A stretch of DNA of 64,000 nt, from positions 89,744 to 153,743 of the forward strand of contig NZ_MRCB01000009.1 in assembly GCF_001904635.1 (NCBI RefSeq), given 5' to 3'. The translations under genes were made by a program, and so were the position numbers. Position 1 is the stretch's first letter, and every line of letters starts with the position of its first letter. Shown here in pieces: positions 34,269 to 44,075 of the stretch. The notes under the pieces are model-generated. The model was not told where the DNA came from and ran no database searches. It saw only the letters and a program-made list of their open reading frames with translations. Source of the DNA: Hydrococcus rivularis NIES-593 (GTDB taxonomy: Bacteria; Cyanobacteriota; Cyanobacteriia; Cyanobacteriales; Microcystaceae).

Positions 34269-35321
34269 TTAATAGGCAGAATTGTTTAAAGTTAAAGAAA
34301 AACGCAGTTGTTCGCGCAGAATTTTAACTTTTTGGAGAAAACCTGTTGCCCTCAAAGCCAGCGATTCAAGACGAGAATAGAGAGATGATGGGAAATAGCG
34401 AAGTAAGTAAGCTGCACCTGCCGTTAAAATAGTACGATGGGGTTCGGATAACAGAATTTGCCAGTGAGTTAATAGAGCGCGATTAACTAATTTAACTGCC
34501 ATGCGACCATCTTTGAGACGAACGGCACGACGAGATAGATAGCGCAGTTGGTAGGCTCTGGCTGGATTTTCCCAACGTTTGACTAATTCTGGAAATTCAG
34601 TGCGATGTTTTTCGATCAGTTTTTCCCAAGAGTCCAATTGCTTAAGAATATTGGCAGAGAGTCCTTCTCCATTAACGCGGTAGAGCGTTAAAGAATCTGG
34701 AATCCCTTCAATTTGCCAGGAGGTTTGCATGGCAATCCGAAACCAGCATTCGATATCCTCTGACTGTCGGAAACTTTCGTCAAAGTAGAAATCTTCAATC
34801 GTTCCATAGAAATTCTTTTGAAAGCGAATGGCTTCAAAGACTTCACGACGAATTACCGGTGCGGAACCATTACCAATGGGGTTGCGACAGAGTAAATGGT
34901 CGGGTGTAATATCCTTGAGTTTGGGCATTTGATAAATGCCAAGAGAGTTACCATCGCTGTCGATAAATTGGGAGCGACTGAAGCTAACGCCAACATGAGG
35001 TGAAGCTTCTAAATGTTGAACGTGCTTTTCGAGTTTTTCGGGCAACCAGCAATCGTCTCCATCGAGGAAAGCGAGATAGTCGCCTTTGGCGTGGCGGATT
35101 CCAGCGTTGCGAGCACCAGCCAAACCGCGATTTTTTTGATGGATTATTCTAATCCGGGGATCTTGAAACTGCCGACAAATCTCGGCACTTTTATCGGGAG
35201 ATCCATCGTCAACGACGATCAGCTCAAAATTAGAGTAGGTTTGATTGAGTACGGAGCGAATGGTTTGAGCGATGTATTTCTCGACGTTATAGACTGGCAC
35301 GATGACTGAGACGAGTTTCAT
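34269..35321 (-). CDS. GT2-family glycosyltransferase
   Basis: The 350-residue protein has a GT-A fold start MKLVSVIVPVYNVEKYIAQT, ELIVVDDGSPDKSAEIC, GLAGARNAGIRHAKGDYLAF and the metal-binding DGDD motif. SEDIECWFRIA near residue 185 supplies the ED base region. GT2 enzymes build polysaccharides from nucleotide sugars with inversion. The C-terminal 100 residues are basic and helical. Shared element copy d lies directly upstream, with its ATACT box 39 bp before the ATG. Confidence 0.9.
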   Translation of the reverse strand: MKLVSVIVPVYNVEKYIAQTIRSVLNQTYSNFELIVVDDGSPDKSAEICRQFQDPRIRIIHQKNRGLAGARNAGIRHAKGDYLAFLDGDDCWLPEKLEKHVQHLEASPHVGVSFSRSQFIDSDGNSLGIYQMPKLKDITPDHLLCRNPIGNGSAPVIRREVFEAIRFQKNFYGTIEDFYFDESFRQSEDIECWFRIAMQTSWQIEGIPDSLTLYRVNGEGLSANILKQLDSWEKLIEKHRTEFPELVKRWENPARAYQLRYLSRRAVRLKDGRMAVKLVNRALLTHWQILLSEPHRTILTAGAAYLLRYFPSSLYSRLESLALRATGFLQKVKILREQLRFSLTLNNSAY

Positions 35322-35360
35322 ATCCGTTTTCCTGTATTGCTTTAAGCCTCTATGTTTCTC

Positions 35361-35426
35361 AGTATCGCAATCGCCAATTTAAGATCGCGTCTAAGCAAGC
35401 ATTTAAGATGTCTAACTTTTGTCTAA
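35361..35426 (-). promoter_or_regulatory. shared upstream element, copy d
   Basis: On the minus strand two TTAGACA units start 11 bp apart (35426 and 35415), then exactly 42 bp, then GATACT (35366-35361), 39 bp before the GT2 start codon. It lies in the 266-bp divergent gap between the GT2 gene and the hybrid histidine kinase, so a bound regulator might touch both promoters. A hydrophobic minus-strand reading (35475-35590, FFIGVWLGVAIVSEIKF before its stop) has no start codon and is a possible relic. Confidence 0.65.
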
Positions 35427-35587
35427 GTTAATTTTTGATGTGGATAAGGGAAAAATAAATAGGAATTCGGGAGCCTAAAATTTAATTTCACTTACGATCG
35501 CCACCCCAAGCCAAACGCCAATAAAAAATGCTCCTGTAATTACTGTGAGGAAAAATATGCCGTCCTCTTGAAACTTAAGAGACTGCC

Positions 35588-38500
35588 ATGAAAGAGACTT
35601 TAGCCAACCAACTCAATCAACTCCGTACTACCTTAGGCAAAATGGAAATTGCCTTGGGGACAGTGAATGAGGCGATCGCGTGGACGGATAGCCAGGGGAA
35701 AGTAAAGTGGTGTAACATGACCTTCGATCGCTTGGTCAACATTCCTCATATTTCAATTATCGAGAAGCAACTATCAGAATTATTACCTCTTCGGCGATCG
35801 GGACAAGATGTATCAGTGGCAGAGCATCCCGTCAATTTGGCTCTCGAAAATCGATCGAAAGGACGAGCCGATTATGAATTTCGAGATTTAATTCTAGAGA
35901 TTTCGTGGTCTTGTCTGAACCTGCGACATTTATCGGATACAGAACAATCGGAGATAAGTGTCGTGTTAGCAATCCGCGATATTACAGAGTCCAAGCGCAA
36001 AGAACAAGCACTACAGCAAGTCAATGAAGAATTAGAAAAGCGAGTGGCAGAGCGAACTCAGCAGTTAACCCGTGCCAATCAACAACTGCAACAAGAACTG
36101 GCAGAACGCCGCCGCGTGGAAGCCCAATTGCGGGCAACAACATCGCGCTTAAGCGCCCTAATTCAAAATTTACAAGCAGGCATTCTTGTAGAAAATGAGC
36201 TAGGGCAGATCGTCTTAGCCAATCAAAAGTTTTGTCAGCAGTTTGGCATTCCTTTACACCCAGACATGCTAATCGGCGTAGATTGTCAACGCCTTGCCCA
36301 AACTTTTCAAGAACCGTTTTTTGATTTCGCCCAAGCCGATCGGCGAATTGAAAACATTCTTAACGATCGACCAGTCGCTACTTCGGAAGAACTGCTTCTG
36401 CGCGATGGCAGGATATTCGAGCGAGATGACATACCGATCTGGGTTGACAATCGTCACTGCGGTAAGTTGTGGATGTATCGCGACATCAGCGATCGCAAAC
36501 AACTCGAAGCCCAATTGCGAGAGCGAGAAAAACGTTTTCGCTTGCTCGTCACTCATGCCCCCGTAGGCATCTTTCAAACCGACTCCCAAGGTCACTGTTT
36601 GTTCGTTAACCCGCGCTGGATGGAATTGAGCGGACTGTCCATGGCAGAGGCACTCGGAACGGGTTGGGTTAAGGCTATCCACCCTAGCGATCGCGAGTTA
36701 GTCTTTGCCGAGTGGTACGAAAGTGCGAGGACGGAGCGTCAGTTTACGATGGAATATCGTTTTCAGACTCCCGCAGGCAAGGTAAACTGGGTTTTTGGCA
36801 TGGCGATCGCCATCCGCGATGAAGCAGGCGCGATCGCTGGATATTTCGGTACAGTTACCGATATTACGGCTCGCAAACAGGCAGAGCAAAGATTGCGCGA
36901 GAGCGAAGAAAGGCTACGGCTTGCTCTCGAAGCTGTTGAAGAGGGACTTTGGGATTGGAACCCAGTAACGGGGAAGGTCTACCGCAGTCCGCGTTGGGCA
37001 ACAATACTTGGCTATTCTCCCGATGCACTGGAAAATGACATCGATTGGCGAGATAGACTCGTACATCCAGACGATAAGCCCTACATGTTGGAGCTTCTGG
37101 AAGCTCATCTGCGGGGACGCGCCCCCTATTTCGAGATGGAGTTGCGCATGCTTACCCAATCGGGGGAATGGAAATGGATTTTAGATAGAGGTCAAGTTGT
37201 CGAACGCGACGAGCAAGGACAACCTCTGAGAATGGTGGGCACTCACAAAGATATTACCGAACGCAAGCGATCTGAAGAAACGCTACGAAAACGATATCAG
37301 CAAATCCTTTTACTCAAAGAAATCGTCGCAGAAATTCGCCAAAGTCTCGATCTGCAAAAAATCTTTCAGACGACAGCACAGCGAGTCGGACAGGCATTAA
37401 GCGTCGATCGCGCGATTATTTATTCTTATATCGAGCATCCCACCCCACAACTTTTCTGCGTTGCAGAATATTTAACGCCCGATACGAATTCTTTGTTCGA
37501 TCTAAGCGTGCCGAATGCAGGTGATTCTTACGCACAACAAGTCCTCAGTCAGGATCGGGCAATGGTATCCGACGATATCTTTGCTGAAGCTACCCTCGAA
37601 CCGATCTGGAATACTTGTCGCCACCTGAACATCAAATCGATGCTAGCGATTCGGATTTGCGATCGCGACAAGCCTTATGGAGTCTTGGTGCTTCACCAAT
37701 GCAACTCGGTGCGACACTGGGAACGGGATGAGGTAGAGTGGCTCGAAGCCGTAGCGGCGCAAGTGGGAATTGCTTTAGCCCAGGCACAGCTATTAGAACG
37801 GGAAAAGAGCCACCGCGAACAATTAGCACGACAAAATCAAGAATTGAGTGCGGCGAAAAAAGCGGCAGACGCAGCTAACCTCGCCAAAAGCGAATTTCTC
37901 GCTACTATGAGCCATGAAATTCGCACGCCGATGAATGCTGTCATTGGCATGGCGGGACTGCTATTGGATACAGATTTATCTCCCCAACAGCGACAGTTTG
38001 CCGAAACCATTCGCAGTAGCAGCGAAGCTTTGCTAGTCATTTTGAACGATATTCTCGATTTTTCCAAAATTGAGTCTGGTAAGCTGGAATTAGAAGCCTA
38101 TCCCTTTGAAGTGCAATCTTGTGTCGAAGAAGCACTCAATTTAATCGTGCCCAAAGCGGTTGCCAAAAACCTCCAAGTTATTTATCAGATCGATCCCCAA
38201 GTTCCCCGCGCGATCGTCGGTGACATTACTAGAGTCCGTCAAATCTTGGTAAATCTGTTGGGCAATGCGGTCAAGTTTACCGACGCAGGAGAAATTCGCG
38301 TTGCTGTAACCGCTTCCCTCGTCAGCAAGGCCGAACAAGCCTACGAGATTCAATTTATGGTCAAAGATACGGGAATCGGCATCGCTCCCCAACAACAACG
38401 ATTTCTCTTTCAGTCTTTCAGCCAAGCGAATGCCTCAGTGACTCGCAAATATGGCGGGACAGGTTTGGGGTTAGCTATCTGCAAGCGTCTGGCAAAGATG

Positions 38501-39931
38501 ATGGGGGGAAGCATTTGGATGGAAAGTCACGGAACGGTTGCTGGCGCAGCCCCTCCTCGCTGGTTACGTTCCCAAGAAAATCGGGATATTATCTCAACAG
38601 TAAGTTCGACAGGTTCGACTTTTTATTTTACCATCGCTGCCAAAGCTGCTCCTTTTTCTTCTACTTTGACCCCTAGCGATTGTCAGGCGCAACTGGAAGG
38701 AAAACGCATCTTAATTGTCGATGATAATCCGGTTAATCGAGAATTGTTGACCCAGCTAACTCAATCGTGGGGAATGCTTCCTCGCGCGGCCGATTCGGGA
38801 TCTCAAGCTCTCTGTTGGTTGCGTCAAGGAGAATCTTTTGACTTGGCAATTCTTGACCTACAAATGCCAAAAATGAATGGAATAGAACTTGCTGAATCCA
38901 TCCAGGCGTTACCAGAGTGTCGAGCATTGCCCTTGATGATGCTCACAGCCGTTAATTTGTCGCCAAAAGAATTGCAAAAAAGCACCCCAGTTCAGTTTGT
39001 CGCTTGGCTTCAGAATCCGGTGCAAAAATCTCAACTCTACGACACTCTCGTGCAGATCTTCTGGACAAAGTCGGTTTCAGAAATTTCTGCTTTACCTGAA
39101 GTGGCGATCGCTCAAAGGTCTTCCAGTAATCAAAAGATTGAAACTACCGTTTCTAAACCTTTTCCCTTACGGATTCTCCTGGCGGAAGATAACAGCATTA
39201 ACCAACAAGTTGCTTTACTAATCCTACAAAAACTGGGATATCGGGCTGATGTAGCGGGTAATGGATGGGAAGCGATTCGCGCCTTACGACAAGCGCCTTA
39301 TGATGTGGTATTGATGGACGTAGAAATGCCAGAAATGGACGGATTGACAGCGGCTCAACGCATTGCTGAGGAATGGAAACCCAGTCAGCGTCCCTGGTTA
39401 ATTGCCGTGACAGCCTACGCCATGAAAGGCGATCGCGAGAAATGCTTGGTGGCGGGGATGAACGACTACATCAGCAAACCTATCCGCGAAACCGAATTAC
39501 TCCAGGCATTAGAAAAAGCCGCTCTACGGTTAGAAAAAGATCGCGCTAACCGTCAAGAAAGCCAACCTCAGACGCACCAAGCAGAAGATTTGATTTTAGA
39601 CGCTAAAGTACTAGATTCTATCCGCGAGATGGTAGGTGCCCAAGCTGATGAATTTATCGCCCATCTAATCGAGGAATATTTAAAAACCGCACCGCAATAT
39701 CTCGAACAGATTCGAGACGCGATCGCTTCTTCAAATTTAGAACAATTGCGCCAGTCATCCCATGCTTTAGGTTCGAGTAGCGCCACCTTAGGCGCAGTAA
39801 GATTTGCTAAACTTTGCAAGCAGTTTGAGAATTTGGCGCGCTCTGGCACGCTTTCCAACACGACAGCTTTATCGCTCGAATTAGAAACTCAATACCAACA
39901 AACGATAGAAGCCTTGGAAAAGTTGTTATGA
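35588..39931 (+). CDS. hybrid histidine kinase (PAS x4, GAF, HK, REC x2, Hpt)
   Basis: The 1447-residue cytoplasmic sensor kinase has, in order: PAS (~15-130), coiled coil (~135-182), PAS domains at ~183-300, ~312-430 and ~435-565, GAF (~595-745), and HisKA with phospho-His776 in [12 protein letters not shown]. HATPase with N and G boxes follows ([28 protein letters not shown]). Next come receiver 1 with Asp1090 ([12 protein letters not shown]), receiver 2 with Asp1244 ([13 protein letters not shown]) and an Hpt domain with His1392 ([13 protein letters not shown]). All phosphorelay residues are present, though receiver 1 is shortened. A REC-GAF protein follows. It is divergent from the element-d GT2 operon, so it is a candidate controller of that regulon by position only. 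Confidence 0.92.
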   Translation: MKETLANQLNQLRTTLGKMEIALGTVNEAIAWTDSQGKVKWCNMTFDRLVNIPHISIIEKQLSELLPLRRSGQDVSVAEHPVNLALENRSKGRADYEFRDLILEISWSCLNLRHLSDTEQSEISVVLAIRDITESKRKEQALQQVNEELEKRVAERTQQLTRANQQLQQELAERRRVEAQLRATTSRLSALIQNLQAGILVENELGQIVLANQKFCQQFGIPLHPDMLIGVDCQRLAQTFQEPFFDFAQADRRIENILNDRPVATSEELLLRDGRIFERDDIPIWVDNRHCGKLWMYRDISDRKQLEAQLREREKRFRLLVTHAPVGIFQTDSQGHCLFVNPRWMELSGLSMAEALGTGWVKAIHPSDRELVFAEWYESARTERQFTMEYRFQTPAGKVNWVFGMAIAIRDEAGAIAGYFGTVTDITARKQAEQRLRESEERLRLALEAVEEGLWDWNPVTGKVYRSPRWATILGYSPDALENDIDWRDRLVHPDDKPYMLELLEAHLRGRAPYFEMELRMLTQSGEWKWILDRGQVVERDEQGQPLRMVGTHKDITERKRSEETLRKRYQQILLLKEIVAEIRQSLDLQKIFQTTAQRVGQALSVDRAIIYSYIEHPTPQLFCVAEYLTPDTNSLFDLSVPNAGDSYAQQVLSQDRAMVSDDIFAEATLEPIWNTCRHLNIKSMLAIRICDRDKPYGVLVLHQCNSVRHWERDEVEWLEAVAAQVGIALAQAQLLEREKSHREQLARQNQELSAAKKAADAANLAKSEFLATMSHEIRTPMNAVIGMAGLLLDTDLSPQQRQFAETIRSSSEALLVILNDILDFSKIESGKLELEAYPFEVQSCVEEALNLIVPKAVAKNLQVIYQIDPQVPRAIVGDITRVRQILVNLLGNAVKFTDAGEIRVAVTASLVSKAEQAYEIQFMVKDTGIGIAPQQQRFLFQSFSQANASVTRKYGGTGLGLAICKRLAKMMGGSIWMESHGTVAGAAPPRWLRSQENRDIISTVSSTGSTFYFTIAAKAAPFSSTLTPSDCQAQLEGKRILIVDDNPVNRELLTQLTQSWGMLPRAADSGSQALCWLRQGESFDLAILDLQMPKMNGIELAESIQALPECRALPLMMLTAVNLSPKELQKSTPVQFVAWLQNPVQKSQLYDTLVQIFWTKSVSEISALPEVAIAQRSSSNQKIETTVSKPFPLRILLAEDNSINQQVALLILQKLGYRADVAGNGWEAIRALRQAPYDVVLMDVEMPEMDGLTAAQRIAEEWKPSQRPWLIAVTAYAMKGDREKCLVAGMNDYISKPIRETELLQALEKAALRLEKDRANRQESQPQTHQAEDLILDAKVLDSIREMVGAQADEFIAHLIEEYLKTAPQYLEQIRDAIASSNLEQLRQSSHALGSSSATLGAVRFAKLCKQFENLARSGTLSNTTALSLELETQYQQTIEALEKLL

Positions 39932-40017
39932 CGGTTTTTAAAAAATGTTGGTGACAGATAGATCTTTAAAACGCCCATTAGAAGCACCTTTCAAAATCCA
40001 AAATCCATAATGGTATT

Positions 40018-40899
40018 ATGACTGACGAAAAAAAGCCTCTGATTCTCGTTGCCGATGACGATAGCTCTATCCGCTCGTTACTAAAACTGGCAATTCAAAG
40101 TAAAGGCTATCAAGTCGAAGAAGCTGCCAATGGCGAGGAATGTCTAGCGAAATATTCGCGTTGTCAACCCGATATCGTTTTGTTAGACGCATTGATGCCA
40201 GTAATGGACGGATTTACTTGCTGTCAGCGCCTGCGTTCTCTAGCTGGAGGCACGCGACTCCCGATTCTGATGCTAACTTTTCTCGACGATCGCGAGTCAA
40301 TCGACCAAGCCTTTCAAGCAGGAGCGACGGATTACCTCACTAAACCTATCCATTGGGCAGTTCTTTTTCAGAGAGTACAGCGCCTGCTGAGTGCTTCTGA
40401 GGCGTTAATTAAAGCCGACGCGATCGCAATACAACTAGAGCAGCAGCAGAACTGGGAGAAGTTAGTCAGAGAAATTATCCAGCAGTTGTCTAATTTTGAC
40501 AACAGTTGGGACATCTTACCAACGATTATCTCTAAAATTCGGGAATTTTTTCAAGTCGAACGAATTGTTTTTTATCAAAAGGCGAACCAGCAAATAGTCG
40601 AATCCGTCGCGTCAGATCGTCCTTCTGTTAAAGATTTCCCTTTTGAGAAGCTAGATTGGCAATACCATCCGGGACAAGTTATGGCAATTGACAATCTCGA
40701 TCGCGCCGAATTATCTCCAGATGCGATCGCATCCTTGCATCAAGCGAACGTTCGATCGCTGTTAATCGCTCCCATATTTACTCAGAAACAATTATGGGGA
40801 CTGCTGTGCGCTCATGGGTGCAATAGCGATCGCGTTTGGGAAAAATTAGAAATAGAGCGATTTTCTGACCTAGCCAATCTACTCTCGCTAGCGATTTAA
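40018..40899 (+). CDS. response regulator with REC and GAF domains
   Basis: The 293-residue protein has a receiver domain (1-~125) with the acidic pair in VADDDSS, phosphoacceptor Asp57 in IVLLDALMPVMDG and the conserved Lys in TDYLTKPI. A GAF domain follows (~145-293), ending with LLIAPIFTQKQLWGLLCAHG, of the light- or ligand-binding phytochrome-related kind. The Cys in LCAHG is at a place where some GAFs carry ligands, but bilin binding is not shown. No DNA-binding domain is present, so it probably passes the signal to another protein. It lies 86 bp after the hybrid kinase. Confidence 0.88.
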   Translation: MTDEKKPLILVADDDSSIRSLLKLAIQSKGYQVEEAANGEECLAKYSRCQPDIVLLDALMPVMDGFTCCQRLRSLAGGTRLPILMLTFLDDRESIDQAFQAGATDYLTKPIHWAVLFQRVQRLLSASEALIKADAIAIQLEQQQNWEKLVREIIQQLSNFDNSWDILPTIISKIREFFQVERIVFYQKANQQIVESVASDRPSVKDFPFEKLDWQYHPGQVMAIDNLDRAELSPDAIASLHQANVRSLLIAPIFTQKQLWGLLCAHGCNSDRVWEKLEIERFSDLANLLSLAI

Positions 40900-41044
40900 C
40901 GCGAATTTTCCTGCCAATAACTCTTTTCTGGGCGTTGTGCGATCGCCCGGCGATCGTCTCGCGCCAAGGCACAAATAACCAGAATAACCAGTAGTGCGAT
41001 CATCTTGGTCGTGAACGAGACGCATGCACTTACGCACACGCTAC

Positions 41045-41135
41045 TACCAATTTTCAGGTTTTCGCAATCGACATTCTTCTCCCCTCTCCCAAATAGGAAG
41101 AGGAGTTGGGGGTGAGAGCGATCGACTATCATTTT
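41045..41135. repeat. MITE-like repeat family 1, copy E (inverted, shortened)
   Basis: This copy is in reverse orientation: it begins TACCAATTTTCAGG, then has CGATTGCGAAAACC-like and CCCCTCTCCC/GGAAGAGGAG parts, and ends GATCGACTATCATTTTC. The central palindrome is imperfect and the far end is shortened by about 20 bp. It sits in the gap 40900-41328 behind the REC-GAF gene. Confidence 0.65.
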
Positions 41136-41202
41136 CCCTTCCAGCTTACTCTCTTGGAGGGGATTTTACTGGGTTTTGTTACATCTGTCCCTAACTAGCA
41201 AC

Positions 41203-41310
41203 TTAGGGCATGATAATGTCGCAGATCGCCAAATCAGGCAGCACCTCTTGTAATTTTTGGATGCCGATGCGACCATTTTCTGCATCGAGCACTTCATTTG
41301 ACTTTAGCGC
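41203..41310 (-). pseudogene. receiver-domain remnant
   Basis: On the minus strand an open stretch reads EVLDAENGRIGIQKLQEVLP followed by DLAICDIIMP and a stop. This matches the alpha1-beta3 part of a response-regulator receiver, including the phosphoacceptor region DIIMP. Only ~35 codons remain and there is no start. It is the relic of another signalling gene. Confidence 0.6.
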
Positions 41311-41328
41311 CTAGTTACCTAGTTAATT

Positions 41329-41514
41329 TTACAATACCCCAGAACGCGGCTTTTTGCTCTCCCTTCTAGCTTCAATCTCTCGATTAAGACGCTGGATATA
41401 TTCGCGTACTATCCCTCTGGCTGTGGGTGAAACTTCATTCAAAATTGTCAGGTAATGCTTTTGCATTTGTATCAACTCGCAGTAGTTCTTAAGGCGAATC
41501 GGATGAACTTTCAC
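41329..41514 (-). CDS. 61-residue hypothetical protein
   Basis: The start is GTG at 41514, preceded by GAGGAG with 8-bp spacing, which supports translation. The protein MKVHPIRLKNYCELIQMQKH is basic and helical, continues TARGIVREYIQRLNREIEAR and has no membrane helix. I do not recognise the family. It is flanked by a receiver remnant and by unassigned sequence. Confidence 0.5.
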   Translation of the reverse strand: MKVHPIRLKNYCELIQMQKHYLTILNEVSPTARGIVREYIQRLNREIEARRESKKPRSGVL

Positions 41515-41706
41515 GATTTTTTCTCCTCAAAACCGTTTTCTATCGCTGGTTTGTGCGATGTTATCGATTCGAGTCAACGAGGAGGTAAGTCCCCGTTTGT
41601 CTGCCAGCGTTAAAATACTCGAACGCAGAGCATCCTTTAAAGGTTCCGAAGAGAGCTGCGATCGGTAACATAAATAAATATTTGTTTATATTCAACGATT
41701 AAATCG

Positions 41707-41922
41707 CTAAGTGCGGGTAAATTTTCCGAAATTTGCGAGAATCAACATGAAGTCTGAGATACTCAGCCGTTCAACAGCAGGGTTTCCTCTGACTTCGTAA
41801 ATATCCTGACTCAGAGATCTAGCTCGAATTTCAGCAGAGCGAACTGAGAACTTTATAAGAACTTTATATATTTGTTTTTCTTCCGTAGAAGTAGTGAAAC
41901 ACGCTTTCAATCTCTCATTCAA
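41707..41922 (-). CDS. 71-residue hypothetical frame
   Basis: The frame opens at TTG 41922 (MNERLKACFTTSTEEKQIYK) and has protein-like composition, with KVLIKFSVRSAEIRARSLSQ and EVRGNPAVERLSISDF. No clear ribosome site precedes it, and I do not recognise it. It may be real or a relic. The rest of the 486-bp gap 41515-42000 shows nothing further. Confidence 0.3.
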   Translation of the reverse strand: MNERLKACFTTSTEEKQIYKVLIKFSVRSAEIRARSLSQDIYEVRGNPAVERLSISDFMLILANFGKFTRT

Positions 41923-42000
41923 GTTCAGTAGGAGTACAGATAATAACTAAAACATTGAAAAGTACGATATTCTGAGAACTTAATAAGAGGATGACAGACC

Positions 42001-42435
42001 ATGGTATTGAGGAAAAAGACGACAACTATTAAACAAGTAGTAGCAGGTATTTTCTCCTTACTGTATTTAGGAGTAGGAGTTAATAATGAAATGCTAGCTG
42101 TCGCCTTACAAAGTCCTGGAGAATTTTCTCTTATTTTAAAAAGTAAAGAAGATCTATATATAAATGCAGCATATAATTATTTACTAAAAGAAGGAAAGTT
42201 AACAGAAGCCAATTTAATCAAACAAACACCCGATAACCAAATTAAACTTGGCAAAGCTTATTGCTCTATGTTGAGCGCAGGAAAAACATTAAATGAAGTT
42301 GTCGATCGCTATCGATATCACATCCATGAGATGAAAATCGGTGAATATAGAGAAAAGGAATTAATGAATTTAAATGATGCATTATTAGCTTCAGCTATTA
42401 CTTATCTCTGTCCTGAGTTTAATCCTTCTAATTAA
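42001..42435 (+). CDS. secreted DUF732-like small protein
   Basis: The 144-residue protein has a signal-peptide-like start (residues ~10-34: KQVVAGIFSLLYLGVGVNNE). A DUF732-like helical domain follows, with LGKAYCSMLSAGKTLNEVVD and ALLASAITYLCPEF. The two cysteines are placed as in DUF732 and could form a disulfide. AGAGGATGACAGACC precedes the ATG. Its 3' end overlaps the end of the convergent alpha/beta hydrolase gene by 4 bp. The role of this family is unknown. Confidence 0.6.
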   Translation: MVLRKKTTTIKQVVAGIFSLLYLGVGVNNEMLAVALQSPGEFSLILKSKEDLYINAAYNYLLKEGKLTEANLIKQTPDNQIKLGKAYCSMLSAGKTLNEVVDRYRYHIHEMKIGEYREKELMNLNDALLASAITYLCPEFNPSN

Positions 42436-43181
42436 AATATTCGATTGATTTCTTCATGATGTGTGGAATCCTCGTTACAAACAGCTAGATGCCAAAACTT
42501 GAGAATTTGCCTGGCAACTAACTGAGGATAGTAATAATGGAAAAAATGATAACCATGGGGACATTCCCAAATGCGATCGCCTTCTTTCATCCAAGCTTTC
42601 CATCCTTTTAAAGCCATCGAATCGACAATGAGATCGTCTTGACTCCCGCAAACCATCAATGGGACAGATACGCCGCCAGGGGAAATCGTTGCTTGTTGAT
42701 AAAGAGAATGGGGTGAAGGAGAGAAATTTAAATCTTGTTCTAACAGTTTGATTAAATTTTGTGTGCAATTTCTCTCTTGATGACCAAACAAATTCTGAAC
42801 CAATTTAGCAAGAATCATGTTACGAGTACAAGGCAAAAGCTGATACATAACATAATAATGTGCTTGCCAGTTAATAGCGGGATTGACTCCTACAGCTAAT
42901 AAAGTCAGCGATTTAACCCTTTCTGGATATTGGCGAGTATAAAGCAATCCCAACAATCCGCTAGTACTATGACCGATTAAATGTATGGGTCTTTGGCAAG
43001 ATTTTAAATAGTCGTGAAGCAGTACTAATGCAATATCTAAAGAACTCGGTTCGTCTGGGTTTTGGAAATATTCCCACTGTGCAATAGAGACTTGATGCGA
43101 TAGATGACGAATCAAAAAGCGATCGAAGCGTAGCAAGCTAGGGCTAATATTTATCCAAAGAGCATCGGGTTGTACAGACAT
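42432..43181 (-). CDS. alpha/beta hydrolase of the isiB cluster (IsiC-like)
   Basis: I place the start at the ATG at 43181 (MSVQPDALWINISPSL) because GAGGAGAGTTAGT precedes it. The 249-residue protein has the alpha/beta hydrolase nucleophile elbow IHLIGHSTSGLLGL, a late Asp in CGSQDDLIVDSMAL and a His in CPHGYHFFHYYYPQ. An alpha/beta hydrolase called IsiC is encoded with isiA and isiB in some cyanobacteria, and this gene matches that position. It starts 1 bp after the preceding stop. Its substrate is unknown. Confidence 0.82.
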   Translation of the reverse strand: MSVQPDALWINISPSLLRFDRFLIRHLSHQVSIAQWEYFQNPDEPSSLDIALVLLHDYLKSCQRPIHLIGHSTSGLLGLLYTRQYPERVKSLTLLAVGVNPAINWQAHYYVMYQLLPCTRNMILAKLVQNLFGHQERNCTQNLIKLLEQDLNFSPSPHSLYQQATISPGGVSVPLMVCGSQDDLIVDSMALKGWKAWMKEGDRIWECPHGYHFFHYYYPQLVARQILKFWHLAVCNEDSTHHEEINRIF

Positions 43182-43182
43182 A

Positions 43183-43485
43183 CTAACTCTCCTCAAAAAG
43201 CTGAGATAGATTTTTGGTAAGATTACTTTTGCAACTCGAACAAGTTAGCGTATGAGATTTAAGTTCAAAATCTCGACAGTTTATCGCTTCCTCTGACATA
43301 GCTATCAAAGGATTGACGGTACATTTTAAGCGATAGTCTCCCGTAAAAAAGACACAACGACTGCAAGGAATTTGGTGCATTTTTTTGAGATGCGCTATTC
43401 CCTCTTTAGCTGTTCTCCAAAAACTGAAAAATAGCGATCCAATTAAGAGCCAAGCAAAAGTGCCTAATAGTAGCTGTGGTATCAT
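43183..43485 (-). CDS. small Cys-rich membrane protein of the isiB operon
   Basis: The 100-residue protein has one N-terminal membrane helix (MIPQLLLGTFAWLLIGSLFF) and a soluble tail with seven cysteines, including PCSRCVFF, CTVNPLIAM, NCRDFE and TCSSCKSN. Two CxxC pairs suggest metal or disulfide chemistry. It lies between flavodoxin and the alpha/beta hydrolase, nearly abutting the latter, so it belongs to the iron-stress operon. I know no specific function. Confidence 0.7.
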   Translation of the reverse strand: MIPQLLLGTFAWLLIGSLFFSFWRTAKEGIAHLKKMHQIPCSRCVFFTGDYRLKCTVNPLIAMSEEAINCRDFELKSHTLTCSSCKSNLTKNLSQLFEES

Positions 43486-43551
43486 TAGCTAACACCTCTC
43501 GATCTATCTCAATAATGTATTTATTAGGGCGAGCAATGCTCGCCAAACTCT

Positions 43552-44064
43552 CTAGATTTCAAACTCGCTCTTTAATTGAGTCACCCATTGCTTGATTCGC
43601 TGTTCGGTTAGTTCGGATTGATTGTCTTCATCCAAAGCAAGTCCAACAAATTTTCCATTCTTGACGGCTTTAGATTCATTAAAATCATAACCATCTGTTG
43701 ACCAATAGCCCACTGTTTTACCGCCTAGAGAAGAAATTTTTTCTTCTAATATTCCCATGGCATCTTGAAAGTTATCGGCATAGCCAATTTGATCTCCCGT
43801 ACCAAAATAGGCAACTTTTTTGCCACTAAAGTCGATCTCGTCTAACTCATCATAGTATCCATTCCAATCAGCTTGTAATTCTCCAATATCCCAAGTCGGA
43901 CAAGCAATAATGATATTCTGATATTTATCAAAATCACTGGCTTCGACTTCAGCAATATCGTATAAAGTTACAACAGATTCGCCGCCAAAAGCTTCTTGTA
44001 TTATTTCTGCTGCTGACTGAGTTTTTCCAGTGGTACTGCCATAGAAAAGACCAATTTTAGACAT
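43552..44064 (-). CDS. isiB: flavodoxin IsiB
   Basis: The start is the ATG at 44064 (MSKIGLFYGSTTGKTQSAAE), with AGGAGAAAAC just before it; this gives the usual 170 residues. GSTTGKT binds the FMN phosphate, CPTWDIGELQADWNGYYDEL and FGTGDQIGYADNFQDAMG are the flavin loops, and the long-chain flavodoxin insert is present. It replaces ferredoxin in photosynthetic electron transfer when iron is scarce. The gene is 11 bp downstream of a zinc-ribbon gene and shares its transcript. The isiA genes lie 3.8 kb away, in a separate unit. Confidence 0.95.
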   Translation of the reverse strand: MSKIGLFYGSTTGKTQSAAEIIQEAFGGESVVTLYDIAEVEASDFDKYQNIIIACPTWDIGELQADWNGYYDELDEIDFSGKKVAYFGTGDQIGYADNFQDAMGILEEKISSLGGKTVGYWSTDGYDFNESKAVKNGKFVGLALDEDNQSELTEQRIKQWVTQLKSEFEI

Positions 44065-44075
44065 GTTTTCTCCTA

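Noticed and set aside
35475..35590. minus-strand hydrophobic reading upstream of the hybrid kinase as a membrane-protein gene
   Set aside because: No ATG, GTG or TTG start is available in frame before it runs into the kinase coding region; at best a relic.
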